Notes under the pieces: generated by a model
Told to the model about the DNA's origin: nothing
Seen by the model: only the letters and a program-made list of their open reading frames with translations
Databases searched by the model: none
Program-made: the position numbers and the translations under genes
In this document: positions 10,521 through 20,542 of the stretch, one piece after another
How the letters are laid out: every line of letters starts with the position of its first letter
Numbering within the stretch: position 1 is the first letter of the stretch
Assembly (NCBI GenBank): GCA_024220505.1
Contig: JAKZZE010000020.1
Location: 558,001 to 622,000 of the forward strand
Source: Rhizopus arrhizus
Lineage: Eukaryota; Mucoromycota; Mucoromycetes; Mucorales; Rhizopodaceae
Direction: 5' to 3'
DNA: 64,000 nt

Positions 10521-10761
10521 TGTTGCTAATAAGTGTTCTGAAATTGTAGAGTCGATTTTGAATAATTTTCTTTTTGAAGTTTTTCTGATAGTTTGATTTG
10601 TTTACTGTTTTAATTGATTTTCCCTCGTAATGATCACCAAATGTGAGATTGTTAGGCTTTCGGGTTTAAGTAGGTTTGATATAAGTTTTTGAGACAAAGT
10701 TTTGGTAATTGAATAAGGTATCGGATAAAGTAATATCCAAAAAGAGTAGATAATTTGAGTT
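10521..10761. other. AT-rich leader of the old gag element
   Basis: No ORF or RNA gene seen. It lies upstream of the gag fragment on the minus strand and continues at 16727 beyond the inserted G1. Confidence 0.5.
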
Positions 10762-10766
10762 GTAAG

Positions 10767-11182
10767 TGATTTATCCAAGAATAGAAAGGAACAAGAGAGG
10801 ACGAGACTCGATAAAGAGATTGCTTTATTTAATAAGAAAATGATACTCTATTTATACTTTTCATACACGGATAATATTTCATGTCATGGATTAATAATTA
10901 ATGAGTATGATATAACTGATGACAAATAGATAATGGTTACGTGTTCTTCCATTGTTATCTTTGTCATCATAAGCATTTATCCATAGAATACTCGTATATG
11001 ATTGACTGCGATTGACTGTGATTTAGTCCCTGGATTTAATATAATTTAACCGTGCAATTACGCAGCATCTTATTCTTAATGAAGATTTATCCGAATTAAC
11101 CTGTAGTCTATCTATTGGATATATTTTACATGTAGCTTATTAATACTGTTTTCATATCGAGTTATGAATGATGGATACATCA
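10767..11182 (-). repeat. G1 3' LTR
   Basis: 416 bp, no difference from the 5' LTR found by eye. It contains TAAATAAAG-type signals on the minus strand. Confidence 0.94.
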
Positions 11183-11388
11183 TTGCCCCCTTCCAGGTTG
11201 GAACAACCGATGAGCATCATGAATAACGAAGAGTACAGGGATCATATCCAATATGACTTCTTAGGCTGTTTATATTAAAGACGTAAGTGTAGAGGAAAGA
11301 GAGAGTATGCTCTTCTGGTATATAATCGATAAAAACCCAAAAAACCTCTTGAGGAAAAAAGTAATGGGAAAAGATCATATTCAGCTCG

Positions 11389-14300
11389 TTACTTTGTCTT
11401 GTTTCGTTTGTTAAAATTATTAGTCTTGGTTGGAACATTGGTATGAGATGAGCGTTTACGTTTGCCAATGTTATTATTGACGTTACGTCTTGCCCAGTAC
11501 TGTTCTATCATACTCATGTCATCAAAACTTGAGGCAGGTTCCCAGGTATCATATTCTGGAGGATAACCTTTCCATCTTACTAGGTATTTATAATTACTAG
11601 TGTTATTTCCTTTATGTTGGATAATTGCCTGCACATCGTACTGTTGTTGGTCAGCGCGATTATTAACAACGTTGTCTGTAGAGATGAGTTTGATGTGCGA
11701 GGTAGGTACGTCGCGCGATAATAGTGTACCTGTTTTATCCGTCAAAATGTAGCTACCATTTTTTGTGACTCCATGTACGACAAAGGGGCCCTCGTACCTT
11801 GGGTCAGTTTTACTATTTCTATTCACATTTTTTATCATAACTTCGCTATTATTAGGAAATTGTTGATGTACAATGCGGTGTTTCTTTGTAAAATACTCGT
11901 TGTCAGTTCTTTGAGTAGTCATAATACGGTTACGTATAGCAGGGATTACTATGTTGTTCATATTGTCTAATTTATTTTCTAGTGCTTTAGCATACTGCTG
12001 ACTAGAGTTAGGTATTGAGGATTGTGCATTGGAATAATCCTGAAATTCATTTGGTTGTCTATTATACATAAGCACAAATGGTCTGGAATGATGTAATCTA
12101 GAATATTTGCAATTCATAGCATATTGAATACTAGGAAGGAAAAGATTCCACTCGTCTTTCTTGCCTTGTAATCTTTTAACAAGAGCTCGTTTGGCTATTC
12201 CAACAAACGATTCGTTAGTCGAATTACCCAATGGGTTATAAGGCAGTGAAAGTCTATGGTCAATACCACAGGTTTCCATTAATAAATTAAATATTTCATT
12301 AGTGAATTCTGTACCGTTATCTGAACTAAGCTTTTTGGGCCAACCAAAAGTGCAAAAGATATCTCTAAGTTCATTAGCTATGGATACTGCAGTTTTATCC
12401 ATTAATGGTCTTAGAATTGTAAATCTTGTGAAGAGATCAACTAGGACTAAAATGAAATTATATCCTTCTGTTGATGTAATGTTCAGGGTACCGAGGTCAA
12501 TACAGACGTGGTCAAAAGGACCATCTGGTAGAATACTACGGGGAGGGTGATACCCGTGTTTGCCAATATTAAATTGCTGACATTCAGGACAATTGGATAC
12601 TAGCTGCAATGCATCTTTTTTAATATTAATCCAGTGCAAATTATCATTGTGGATTGTCTTTACAATAGCATCAGCCCCAAAGTGTCCAAGTAGATGTGCC
12701 TTTAATAATAGGTTATGACGTTCCTCTTCTGGTGGTGTCATGTAGTCTACTAGTTGTACAGCTCTTTGTTTTATGTTTGTACTGTTGTCTGTAGTACGTT
12801 TACTCTGTGACTTTGTATTTTTATTTTTTATGGAAAATTGCTGAGGATTATTATCTCCCCCCAGTCTTTTTTCCGTATCGTCTGAAAAAAGACGAGAAAG
12901 TGAATCCGGCAACACATTTTCAATTCCTGGACGATGGATTACTTTGAATGTATAGTTGAAAATAGTTTCGAACCAATTCAGCATCATGGGATTAGGAATG
13001 TTTTGTGTGCCAAGATAGACCAAACTTTTATGATCAGTATACAGCGTGAATTGAGATCCATACAACCACTTGTGAAATCTTTCAAAAAGATAACAGATGG
13101 CTAACAGCTCTCGTTTAGTTGTCGAGTAGTTCATTTCTGACTTCGACAGTGCTCTTGCTGCGAATCCAATATAGCGAGTTTTATCGTCAATAATTTGATA
13201 AAGTACACCGCCAATTCCTGTGTTGCTAGCATCTGTAGCTAGCTGTAATTCATGACGCATGTCAGGTATAGACAGAACAGGAGCATTAGATAAGGCTGTT
13301 TGTATATTTCGAAAAGCCTGTAGGTATTTGTCAGTCCAAATGTGTTCCAATGAACCTTCGTTACGTAGTTTATCTAACGGTGCGGTCATAGTAGAGAAAT
13401 TTGGGAGATGACTTCGAAAATAATTAGCGAGGCCTAGAAAGCGTTGTATATCTTTTCCAGTCTTTGGTATTGGCCATGCTAAAGCATTTGCAACCTTTCT
13501 GCTATCCAATGAGAGACTATTGTGACTAATAGTGAACCCTAGGATGTTTACCGAAGTTTGCATAAAGTGACATTTATCAACGTTAAGAATAAATTTAGCT
13601 GATGTAAGTCGTTCGATGACAGTAGTTACGCATTTGATATGTTCCTCAATATCGGGTCCAGTACCGATAGTTAAATCATCAATGAAACATGTAACGTATG
13701 GCAAGTCATGTAAGAGGGTAGTTAGCACACGTTGGAAATGATTTGGTATAGGGGTCAAACCGAATGGTGCTCTACAGAATTGATATTGTTGACCGTTAAA
13801 TGTAAAAGCTGTAAGGGCTCTATGCTCATCAGCTAGAGGTAACCGATGAAAAGCTTGTTTGAGGTCAAGTACTGTGAATAGTGTCGCAGCACTCATTTTT
13901 TGATGCAACTCAGCTATCAATGGTAATTGAAAGCGGTCGGTACGATCTTTTATGAGTATTGCATTGATATGTCTGGGGTCTATACACACCCGTACATCGT
14001 CACTATAATTACCATTAGCATCCTTTTTACGTACAGTCAACAAAGGAGAGTTAAATGCAGTATTAGGAGGGGCTATTTCAATTACACCATCTGCTAACCA
14101 TTTATCAACCTGTTCTTGTACTTTAGGCTGAATTGACAGTGCAATAGGATACTGTCGTCTATAAGTGGTTTTACCTGGTTCAGTTTCCAAGCGAACTATC
14201 GCTTCAGGTAGAGGACATGCAGACGTGCTAGGGATCTTAGCATTGGCGCTCAAATATGGCTGTAATGCGTCCATAAGTTGTTCACGCTGTAGGTGAGTAC

Positions 14301-16254
14301 CAGCGGGTGACTTATTAGGTTTGATAGGTGAAGGATCTATTGGATCAGGTATTGTAGAGATATTAGGACTATCCCACGTAACAGCTAAACCTGTCAAGTT
14401 AATGTTTAACTTAGGCATAAGATCTGTACCAATACAAATAGGTATATCCTTATCAAACTTAAAAATTTCAAATTCATGTAAGACATTGATTCCGTTATAA
14501 AATACTTTTATTTGATCTGTAATAGCAGTTCTAGGTACCAAGGTATTCAAACTAGCTAATTGTAATTTTCCTGAAACAGGAAAAGTTCTAACGTTTATAA
14601 TTTTTGCTAGGTCAGGAGAGATCGTAGAAGTATTACACCCAGTATCAACCAAAGCCCAAGTACGGACATTTTCTATAGTGATGGGTACAAAAAAGGAATC
14701 AGTACGTTTGTTATTAAAACTGTGAAGTTTTGTATTAAACGGTTGCAACTTACATAATGATGAGTAGTAGTGGATGTCCTTGACGGCTTCATCGTCAAGA
14801 TCCTGTTCTTCATCGTGGCTTTGTTGGTTGGCAGGGTTGTATTTAGAAGCTTTTGTACCCATTGGTTTATCTTCACTGCCAGTCAACTGAAGTGAGCGGA
14901 ATGCCCTGGTTATGGTAGGTGCAGTAGAGGAGGAGGAAGAGGCAGAACCAGCAGAAAGAGGTTGATTCCTTTTAGGGCAAACATTCAAATGCTCCCTAGT
15001 AAAAGGAGCGTTACATTTAAAGCAACGCTTACTAGATGTCTCTTTGTTCATACTGCTAGCAATTCCGAGTTCCTGAGCCTTTTTACAACGATCTGTTGTG
15101 TGGTTGCACTTTCCATGGATGATACAAGTCCTTCCATCCGTACGGTGGTTTCTTTTATGAATACCACTGGGAGGGTTCAACCCGTTGACTTGAGAGGGTT
15201 GGTTATGGAATTTTTTGGTTGACATATTGGGCAAGGTCTGTTGTTTTGTATGGAACTTTTTTGCGATACTAGAAAGGAGGTTTATGTCATTCTTTGCCTC
15301 CTGATCCAGACTGACGATGGCCATATTGACATGATTTTGTAGGCTACCAGTGAGGGAGTTCACAAACAAAATAGCCAAAAAATCATCAGCTACGGGAGTG
15401 GCTTCACGCTTGAGCTTCAAAAAGCGGTCAGTGTATTTTTCCACAGATTCATCAGGTTGCATGCTGATGGTTAACAGCTCTCTTGAGGCGTGGGCTTGAG
15501 CCTCAGTGGATTCAATGCCATATTTCAAGGTTAATTGCTCCTTGAAAATGGTCCAAGATAAATTCTTCTTTACCCGCAATTCATCATACCAAGAACGCTG
15601 AGTATGGGTAAGGGAGAAAGGGATGAGGCGCTGCCAATGCACCTGTACATCCAAGCGGTACGCAAAGAGGATATCCTCAAAACGTCGGATACAGTCAGCA
15701 ATGTCTTTAAAGACGGGCAATGCTGAGTTCTCTACATTACCAGTGTACTGAAACAAAGGTAAGTTTTGAGGAACCACTGTAGGTTGACTGCTAGAACCGT
15801 TAATGGCAGAGCCATTGGTCTGTATAGTCAAGGTATTAGCCAGTTTTGCTTGCAAGTCCAACAAGGAGGCCAAGATGGTAGACTTGGTCGTATATTCGCG
15901 GGAAAGGTTAGCCAGTTGCTTTCCTGTAAGCTCTTGACCCGTGATAGCCGCAGCAATTTGTTCTACCTGTTTCGTCAAAGTCTGGATGGTAGCCGTCAAA
16001 TTACGACTACCAGAGACCTGAGAAGGTGGTGCTGCGCCACTGTTCTTGACACCAGCAAGCGGAGAGGCCATGGCCCTGGGTTCAACTTCTTCCATCTCTA
16101 TGTCTTCTATAATAGAGTTTGGGGATCCAGTAAGAGGAAGTTCGATCCCATTAACCATGGAGGGCTTTTCAAGTCTAGGACCAATGAAAGCAGGGTCACT
16201 TTCAGAAAGAAGGGTTTCTTCGTTGTAAGCCAAAAGATTAGAGTTGATAGACAT
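11389..16254 (-). CDS. G1 Gag-Pol polyprotein with chromodomain
   Basis: Single frame of 1621 codons from the ATG at 16252-16254 (MSINSNLLAY); the frame is open further upstream but has no ATG. Domains in order: Gag capsid; two Cys/His motifs (CIIHGKCNHTTDRC and CFKCNAPFTREHLNVC); aspartic protease (WALVDTGCNTSTI, near 14650); reverse transcriptase (FTVLDLKQAFHRL, CFIDDLTIG, near 13640-13900); RNase H (LATDASNTGIG, TLYTDHKSL); integrase with an HHCC finger (GHFGADAIVKTIH to NCPECQQF) and D, D, E residues in CIDLG, SSDNGTEF and NESFVG; GPY/F module (DPRYEGPFVV); and a C-terminal chromodomain (YLVRWKGYPPEYDTWEP, about 11500-11640). There are no stops or frameshifts. The chromodomain should steer integration to modified histone tails, as known for chromoviruses. 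Confidence 0.96.
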   Translation of the reverse strand: MSINSNLLAYNEETLLSESDPAFIGPRLEKPSMVNGIELPLTGSPNSIIEDIEMEEVEPRAMASPLAGVKNSGAAPPSQVSGSRNLTATIQTLTKQVEQIAAAITGQELTGKQLANLSREYTTKSTILASLLDLQAKLANTLTIQTNGSAINGSSSQPTVVPQNLPLFQYTGNVENSALPVFKDIADCIRRFEDILFAYRLDVQVHWQRLIPFSLTHTQRSWYDELRVKKNLSWTIFKEQLTLKYGIESTEAQAHASRELLTISMQPDESVEKYTDRFLKLKREATPVADDFLAILFVNSLTGSLQNHVNMAIVSLDQEAKNDINLLSSIAKKFHTKQQTLPNMSTKKFHNQPSQVNGLNPPSGIHKRNHRTDGRTCIIHGKCNHTTDRCKKAQELGIASSMNKETSSKRCFKCNAPFTREHLNVCPKRNQPLSAGSASSSSSTAPTITRAFRSLQLTGSEDKPMGTKASKYNPANQQSHDEEQDLDDEAVKDIHYYSSLCKLQPFNTKLHSFNNKRTDSFFVPITIENVRTWALVDTGCNTSTISPDLAKIINVRTFPVSGKLQLASLNTLVPRTAITDQIKVFYNGINVLHEFEIFKFDKDIPICIGTDLMPKLNINLTGLAVTWDSPNISTIPDPIDPSPIKPNKSPAGTHLQREQLMDALQPYLSANAKIPSTSACPLPEAIVRLETEPGKTTYRRQYPIALSIQPKVQEQVDKWLADGVIEIAPPNTAFNSPLLTVRKKDANGNYSDDVRVCIDPRHINAILIKDRTDRFQLPLIAELHQKMSAATLFTVLDLKQAFHRLPLADEHRALTAFTFNGQQYQFCRAPFGLTPIPNHFQRVLTTLLHDLPYVTCFIDDLTIGTGPDIEEHIKCVTTVIERLTSAKFILNVDKCHFMQTSVNILGFTISHNSLSLDSRKVANALAWPIPKTGKDIQRFLGLANYFRSHLPNFSTMTAPLDKLRNEGSLEHIWTDKYLQAFRNIQTALSNAPVLSIPDMRHELQLATDASNTGIGGVLYQIIDDKTRYIGFAARALSKSEMNYSTTKRELLAICYLFERFHKWLYGSQFTLYTDHKSLVYLGTQNIPNPMMLNWFETIFNYTFKVIHRPGIENVLPDSLSRLFSDDTEKRLGGDNNPQQFSIKNKNTKSQSKRTTDNSTNIKQRAVQLVDYMTPPEEERHNLLLKAHLLGHFGADAIVKTIHNDNLHWINIKKDALQLVSNCPECQQFNIGKHGYHPPRSILPDGPFDHVCIDLGTLNITSTEGYNFILVLVDLFTRFTILRPLMDKTAVSIANELRDIFCTFGWPKKLSSDNGTEFTNEIFNLLMETCGIDHRLSLPYNPLGNSTNESFVGIAKRALVKRLQGKKDEWNLFLPSIQYAMNCKYSRLHHSRPFVLMYNRQPNEFQDYSNAQSSIPNSSQQYAKALENKLDNMNNIVIPAIRNRIMTTQRTDNEYFTKKHRIVHQQFPNNSEVMIKNVNRNSKTDPRYEGPFVVHGVTKNGSYILTDKTGTLLSRDVPTSHIKLISTDNVVNNRADQQQYDVQAIIQHKGNNTSNYKYLVRWKGYPPEYDTWEPASSFDDMSMIEQYWARRNVNNNIGKRKRSSHTNVPTKTNNFNKRNKTK
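12846..12866 (-). promoter_or_regulatory. Possible central polypurine tract in G1
   Basis: GGGGGGAGATAATAAT on the coding strand at the RNase H/integrase border. G2 and G3 have a similar G-run at the same place, so it may be a second plus-strand primer. Confidence 0.3.
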
Positions 16255-16305
16255 GTTTGAGAATAGCGTAGTAATAATAGAGTAAAGAGAATTCGTCAAA
16301 AAAAA

Positions 16306-16721
16306 TGATTTATCCAAGAATAGAAAGGAACAAGAGAGGACGAGACTCGATAAAGAGATTGCTTTATTTAATAAGAAAATGATACTCTATTTATACTTTT
16401 CATACACGGATAATATTTCATGTCATGGATTAATAATTAATGAGTATGATATAACTGATGACAAATAGATAATGGTTACGTGTTCTTCCATTGTTATCTT
16501 TGTCATCATAAGCATTTATCCATAGAATACTCGTATATGATTGACTGCGATTGACTGTGATTTAGTCCCTGGATTTAATATAATTTAACCGTGCAATTAC
16601 GCAGCATCTTATTCTTAATGAAGATTTATCCGAATTAACCTGTAGTCTATCTATTGGATATATTTTACATGTAGCTTATTAATACTGTTTTCATATCGAG
16701 TTATGAATGATGGATACATCA
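16306..16721 (-). repeat. G1 5' LTR
   Basis: 416 bp; as far as I can read it is identical to 10767-11182. The gag ATG lies 52 bp downstream on the minus strand. Confidence 0.94.
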
Positions 16722-16726
16722 GTAAG

Positions 16727-17308
16727 TTCGCTTGAGTAGAGTGACTACAATATCTTGTTAAGTAGATCAATCTGAATTGAATAAAAGTAAAATAAAAAGA
16801 TGAAAGATAAAAGATAAAATAAAAAAGAGATTACAATGAAGTATATGATTCAAGGGATTATTAGTTCTTCCTATTTATAAAATAAAAGAAGTATTTTGTT
16901 TCAAAGGAGATTTATTTGGATAAGGTAAGATAATAATAATAATAATAATAATTCTTGATAAATTGTTGATATTTATATGTTTTTGGTTTTCTTGATTTTG
17001 TGATGTTTTTAGATTTTTGTGTTTTCCTTTGAATTGTGAATTTTGTTGAGTTTTTCAATTTCATTGAGCTTATCAAAAATATTGAGGACATGAACTTAGT
17101 TCAGGTCTGAACTTTCTTCGTCAAGTGGTACAGTTTGGTTAAAAGAATTTCTGTTTTCGTCACAGTATATCTTTCAACACCAAGATTAGAAAATAAAAGA
17201 TGTCGTGCTCTTTATAGTATTGTATGTAAAAGGAAATATAAGTATATAGTCTTAAAGATTAGGTAGTAGATAATTGTCCTTTTATTTCTAATAATTATTG
17301 GGTCTATT
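16727..17308. other. AT-rich retroelement debris
   Basis: No gene seen. It holds a GTGACTACAATATCTTGTTA stretch that recurs in variant form near 20845 and 22600 (GACCACCAGATCTT and similar), an (ATA)n run near 16930, and TATAAAATAAAAG. It is probably the continuation of the old element that G1 entered. Confidence 0.4.
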
Positions 17309-18150
17309 TACAGTAGCGGACAAAACTGGTGCACAAAACTTAAAATTAACATTGTATCTCCGCCATATGTCTGCGACTTTTGTGGTATATACCATCTGAA
17401 AGACAGTCTAAAATATACATTACGTTATGTAAACCGGAACTGTGCCGGACATCCCTCAGGCATAAGGTCATTTTTAGTGATTTTTTGCATATTTCAATTT
17501 TCGCCAAAAATGTAGTGCTTGTCTAGCCTTCTTTCAATTTTCCCCAAATCTCTCCCGTTTGCTTTCAGATTTCACAGCAGATTAGTAAATTCTAGTAGCT
17601 CATAAAAAATATATAAAACTGTACTTATTTTGTATTTCCCATTGAGCCCCCCCTTTTGTTTTTACCCTATTCACTATAACAAAGTACTAGCCTTATATGT
17701 TTAAGAAAATAAGCAACTGTAAAAACGAAACTCTGAGATCTCGAATACACTTAGTTCGTACGACAACAGATATTCCTAGAGTAACAAGGATCTCTAAATG
17801 GACAATTAACAGGAGAAAGAGGGAAGAAAGAAACTTAATGTCTTGTGATCATGAAGGTATTCCGCTATTAGCCTGAAAAGTTATTAGTTCAGTCATCAAC
17901 CTAGAGCTTGGACAAGGTCCGCTACACACAGTTCCTGATGCTCAGCACATTTTGAGGACCTTAAGATACAGTGTTAGCAGACTGTCAGTCTAAAGGCACA
18001 GTAGGAAGCTAGATTTTGAGTCTGGAAGTAAGGAATCGAAGAATTTCATCAGCTGTATAAGTCGGAAAAAGCGATGAATGTGGTATCACGACAAGCCATT
18101 GTATACTATAGAGGGCTGGAAGTCTGCTATCTTTAGCAATGAAACAAATA

Positions 18151-19748
18151 CAGTGCCCCACAAAACCCTTCAAGTGTTTTGCTTTTTTTCGTTTTTTGCT
18201 TGTCACGAAGCATTGAGTACTACAATTGGTAGCATGCTATACCTTATTTGAAAGCTACGGTGGCAGGGTATTTGGATAATGTTTAAACTCCGAGATCCAT
18301 GCAATGTCCGCGGAGTAATGACACTTTAAAAACAGACACACACTTGAAGGGTTTTGTGGAATTTAAAAAATCTCATGTTAATTTCGTAAAAATCATCATA
18401 AACGTCACAAAAATGTGACTTGTCAACTTTTTGTGTAAAACGTTTTGTTTATTTACAACTTTCTATTTTTTTGTTTGCCTTTTTTTATAACATAACCTAA
18501 TTAAGTGACATGCGACCAATTAGCAATGACATGCAGAACAGAATCGTTCAACTTCTTAAAGAAAGAGTTTCTGGAGAAGAAGTATCAACGAAGACTGGTG
18601 TCAGTACTGGAACTATTTCAAAAATCCGAAAAAACCATGATTTGGGAGATTTCAAAACTAATGGAGGCAGGCCATTCGTAATCTCGACATTACTAGGTCG
18701 TCGAATCTTGCGAAACTTCAACTCTGGCAATTACAAAAATGCTTCAGACGCTGCTAGAAAGTTGTTAGAAGATGGTGAAAATATTAGTGCTGAGACTATT
18801 AGACGTTTTTTAAAAGAATCAGGTTATGCAGCAATTCATAAGCCTAAAGTCCTACCTTTGACTAAGCACCGTATGAAGAAAAGATATGAATTTGCACGTG
18901 CGCATCTATCATGGACCATCGAGGACTGGAAAAAGGTCATTTTCAGCGACGAAACTAAAGTGAATAGGATTGGTTCAGATGGTTTACAATGGACTTGGAC
19001 AAATGGTGACAAGTTAAAAGACTTTCAGGTTCAGCATATGATCAAGCATGGAGGAGGTTCCTTGATGCTGTGGGGCTGTTTAACATGGTATGGTGTTGGA
19101 TACCTATCGAATATCAAGAGAAGCATCAATTCTGACTTTTATATTGGTATTTTGGAAGATGAATTAATGAAAACGATTGATTGGTATGACCTTCAAAAAG
19201 ACGATATTATATTTCAGCAAGACAATGCTAGTATCCATACTGCCAAAAAAGTCTCTGAATGGCTGGAAAACAATAATATTACTGTATCAAGATGGCCACC
19301 TCACTCTCCTGACTTAAATCCTATTGAGAACCTATGGTCAATCGTAAACCGTCGTTTATTACAATATGAAAAGCAGCCTGACGGAATGCTCGAATTATGG
19401 TCAAGAGTAGAGAATGCTTGGGAGTCAATTACTAAGAATGAGTGTCAAAAACTCATAGAAAGTATGCCTAAACGCATTAAAGCAGTTTACAATGCAAAAG
19501 GAGGACATCCTAAATATTAATTGTTGTTAAACAAAAATTCCACAAAACCCTTCAAGTGTGTGTCTGTTTTTAAAGTGTCATTACTCCGCGGACATTGCAT
19601 GGATCTCGGAGTTTAAACATTATCCAAATACCCTGCCACCGTAGCTTTCAAATAAGGTATAGCATGCTACCAATTGTAGTACTCAATGCTTCGTGACAAG
19701 CAAAAAACGAAAAAAAGCAAAACACTTGAAGGGTTTTGTGGGGCACTG
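18151..19748 (+). mobile_element. Tc1-E, apparently intact Tc1 transposon (1598 bp)
   Basis: CAGTGCCCCACAAAACCC ends, TA at 18149-18150 and 19749-19750, and 214-bp terminal repeats (18151-18364, 19535-19748) that look perfect. CCACAAAACCCTTCAAGTGT is at the outer end of each repeat and inverted at the inner end. The unoccupied target is visible in Tc1-D copy 2 near 49729. Confidence 0.95.
18510..19520 (+). CDS. Tc1-E transposase
   Basis: 336 codons, the usual Tc1 length, starting MRPISNDMQNRIVQLL. The N-terminal helix-turn-helix pair spans about residues 8-110 with a GGRP hinge near 52-55. The catalytic core has FSDETK (Asp147), KHGGGSLMLWG, FQQDNASIH (Asp238) and PDLNPIENLW (Glu273), giving DD34E. 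The reading frame is open from start to stop and ends 14 bp before the inner edge of the right terminal repeat. Expected role: binding the terminal repeats and cut-and-paste transposition into TA. With both ends intact, this copy could be active. Confidence 0.95.
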   Translation: MRPISNDMQNRIVQLLKERVSGEEVSTKTGVSTGTISKIRKNHDLGDFKTNGGRPFVISTLLGRRILRNFNSGNYKNASDAARKLLEDGENISAETIRRFLKESGYAAIHKPKVLPLTKHRMKKRYEFARAHLSWTIEDWKKVIFSDETKVNRIGSDGLQWTWTNGDKLKDFQVQHMIKHGGGSLMLWGCLTWYGVGYLSNIKRSINSDFYIGILEDELMKTIDWYDLQKDDIIFQQDNASIHTAKKVSEWLENNNITVSRWPPHSPDLNPIENLWSIVNRRLLQYEKQPDGMLELWSRVENAWESITKNECQKLIESMPKRIKAVYNAKGGHPKY

Positions 19749-20542
19749 TATGAACATTATGGATGCAGATAGTATACACTAATATTGAAAGCAAGTCGAG
19801 CAACCTTAGCGATTTTTTCACGGTGATCAAACAATGAAGCATGCTGGCTGCTCTGTTATGTTTTAAGGCTGTATTAGATATTGAGGACCAGAATATGTGT
19901 GTCAGGTATACGATGGTATAATGAACTCATAAATATGCACATATATTTCGCTTACTTCATACCACAAAAGCCTAGCGTATAGTAGTCTAAAACGTCGTAA
20001 TCTCTCGTTTCAGTATGACAATGACACAAGGCACAAGTCAACGCATGTCACAAACTCAATATTTGATAACAGCGCCTCTGTGCTACAAGTTTAGCCGCCA
20101 CTAATCCCGGCCTAAGTCCGCTTAAGCATGCCAGGTGGCAATTGATGGCAAAGGTATGATGATACGACACTAGATCAAAAAGGGTCGATGATCTTTGGAA
20201 AAGAATAGTTAAAGAGCCGGGTTCTTTTACTGAAAATGATATACACGCATATTATTAGCATATGCAAAGAAGAATATCCGATAATATCAAGAGATGAGAT
20301 GATTATATAAAGTCTAAGATTTTAGCCACTTTTGCGGTTTTTAGAAAATATAAGATTTTATAAATTCAAAGCACGCTTATCGCTCAGTTTTAACAATGTC
20401 ATGCTTAGAACATACATAGATTACAATGACTAGTATATCCTCCTTCTAGTACAGTTTCATGACTATTGCAACTACCATGAGCAGGTAATGGTAGTTAAAA
20501 GCTAAAAAAAAGTTTTGTGCACCAGTTTTGTCCGCTACTGTA

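Larger units (their letters stand above)
10767..16721 (-). mobile_element. G1, complete Ty3/gypsy chromovirus (5955 bp)
   Basis: Two 416-bp LTRs (10767-11182 and 16306-16721, TGATTTATCC to GGATACATCA) appear identical, and GTAAG is duplicated at 10762-10766 and 16722-16726. A polypurine tract, GGAAGGGGGCAA on the minus strand, abuts the 3' LTR at 11183-11194. One long gag-pol gene fills the interior. All structural signs point to a recent, possibly competent insertion. Confidence 0.96.
17700..20330 (+). pseudogene. Tc1-D1 transposase remnants
   Basis: Only scattered Tc1 motifs survive on the + strand: a KHAGCSVMF-like version of KHGGGSLMLW near 19830, GPEYVCQVYDGIMNS near 19890, and an FQYDNDTRHKS version of the second-Asp motif near 20010. 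Between these are many stops and shifts. The gene is cut at 18149-18150 by Tc1-E. It is far more decayed than the other Tc1 copies, so this family is the oldest Tc1 layer here. Confidence 0.75.
17311..20540 (+). mobile_element. Tc1-D copy 1, dead, containing Tc1-E
   Basis: CAGTAGCGGACAAAACTGG ends in short (about 30-bp) inverted repeats between TA at 17309-17310 and 20541-20542. Without Tc1-E it would be about 1630 bp. The same element occurs at 48422-52584. Confidence 0.9.
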
